A DNA stretch of 64,000 nt from Alphaproteobacteria bacterium (GTDB lineage Bacteria > Pseudomonadota > Alphaproteobacteria > SMXQ01): assembly GCA_030831315.1 (NCBI GenBank), contig JAURLI010000065.1:42298-106297 (forward strand). Direction: 5' to 3'. The translations under genes and the position numbers were made by a program. The notes beneath the pieces are model-generated. The model did not search any database and had not been told where the DNA came from. It saw nothing but the letters and a program-made list of their open reading frames with translations. Shown one piece after another: positions 63,521-64,000 of this stretch. The first letter of the stretch is position 1, and each line of letters begins with the position of its first letter.

Positions 63521-64000
63521 TTAGCCCAGTTGCGCGGGCAGGGCCAGAGCCGCAAGGGTTGCCCGCAGGTTGTCGATGCCGGTCCCGGTGGCCGACGATG
63601 TCACCAGAACTTCGGGATGGGCGGCCGGCCGGCCGCGGATTTCGGTGGCGACGCGCTCAGCGACCTCCTCCGCCGTTCCTTCGTCCTTGCCGAGCTTGTC
63701 GGTTTTGGTGAGGACGACCTGATAGCTGACCGCGCTTTCGTCGAGGGTGTCCATCGCCGTCTTGTCATGGGGCCCGATGCCGCGGCGTGCGTCGATCAGT
63801 ACCAGCACTCGGCGCAGCGGCTGGCGGCCCTTGAGGTAAAGCTCGATCAGGCGCGACCAGCTGCGCACGGCGCGGCGCCCGGCATTGGCATAGCCGTAAC
63901 CGGGCAGGTCCACCAGCACAAGCCGGTGGCCGAGATCGAAGAAGTTGATCTGCTGTGTCCGCCCCGGGGTCTGGGATGTGCGCGCCAGCGCCTTGCGGCC
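63521..64000 (-). CDS. engB: Ribosome biogenesis GTP-binding protein YihA/YsxC/EngB, truncated by the window edge
   Basis: GRKALARTSQTPGRTQQINFFDLGHRLVLVDLPGYGYA; VLTKTDKL. Confidence 0.93.
   Translation of the reverse strand, partial: GRKALARTSQTPGRTQQINFFDLGHRLVLVDLPGYGYANAGRRAVRSWSRLIELYLKGRQPLRRVLVLIDARRGIGPHDKTAMDTLDESAVSYQVVLTKTDKLGKDEGTAEEVAERVATEIRGRPAAHPEVLVTSSATGTGIDNLRATLAALALPAQLG

Overview
This is a high-GC, gene-dense window from what looks like an alphaproteobacterial chromosome. It is mostly housekeeping and metabolic genes: RND efflux, a TctA-TctB-like transporter, a xanthine-dehydrogenase-family large subunit, glnS, nadB, an M17 aminopeptidase, yejABEF-like ABC genes, hisN, kdsB-pheA, egtD-nudC, SRP RNA-dnaX-ybaB-recR, a divergent bioDF/bioBA cluster, an MsbA-like exporter, tandem TauD-family dioxygenases, rmuC, def-fmt-truA, dapE-dapD, a c-di-GMP operon, argB and engB. 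The clearest accessory element is an AT-rich island at about 47.6-50.28 kb. It carries one large gene for an SF2 (DinG/XPD-like) helicase with a C-terminal PD-(D/E)XK-like nuclease motif, a plausible single-gene anti-phage defence protein. Its reading frame is interrupted by an in-frame TAG just before the Walker A motif, and the terminal Arg of motif VI reads Trp. Other disrupted genes are a secreted-type amidohydrolase with an in-frame TAG right after its signal peptide, and a PAS-EAL gene split by an apparent 1-nt frameshift. A perfect 32-bp palindrome lies immediately upstream of an uncharacterised 147-aa ORF. All calls come from reading the sequence and supplied translations; no database search was run.
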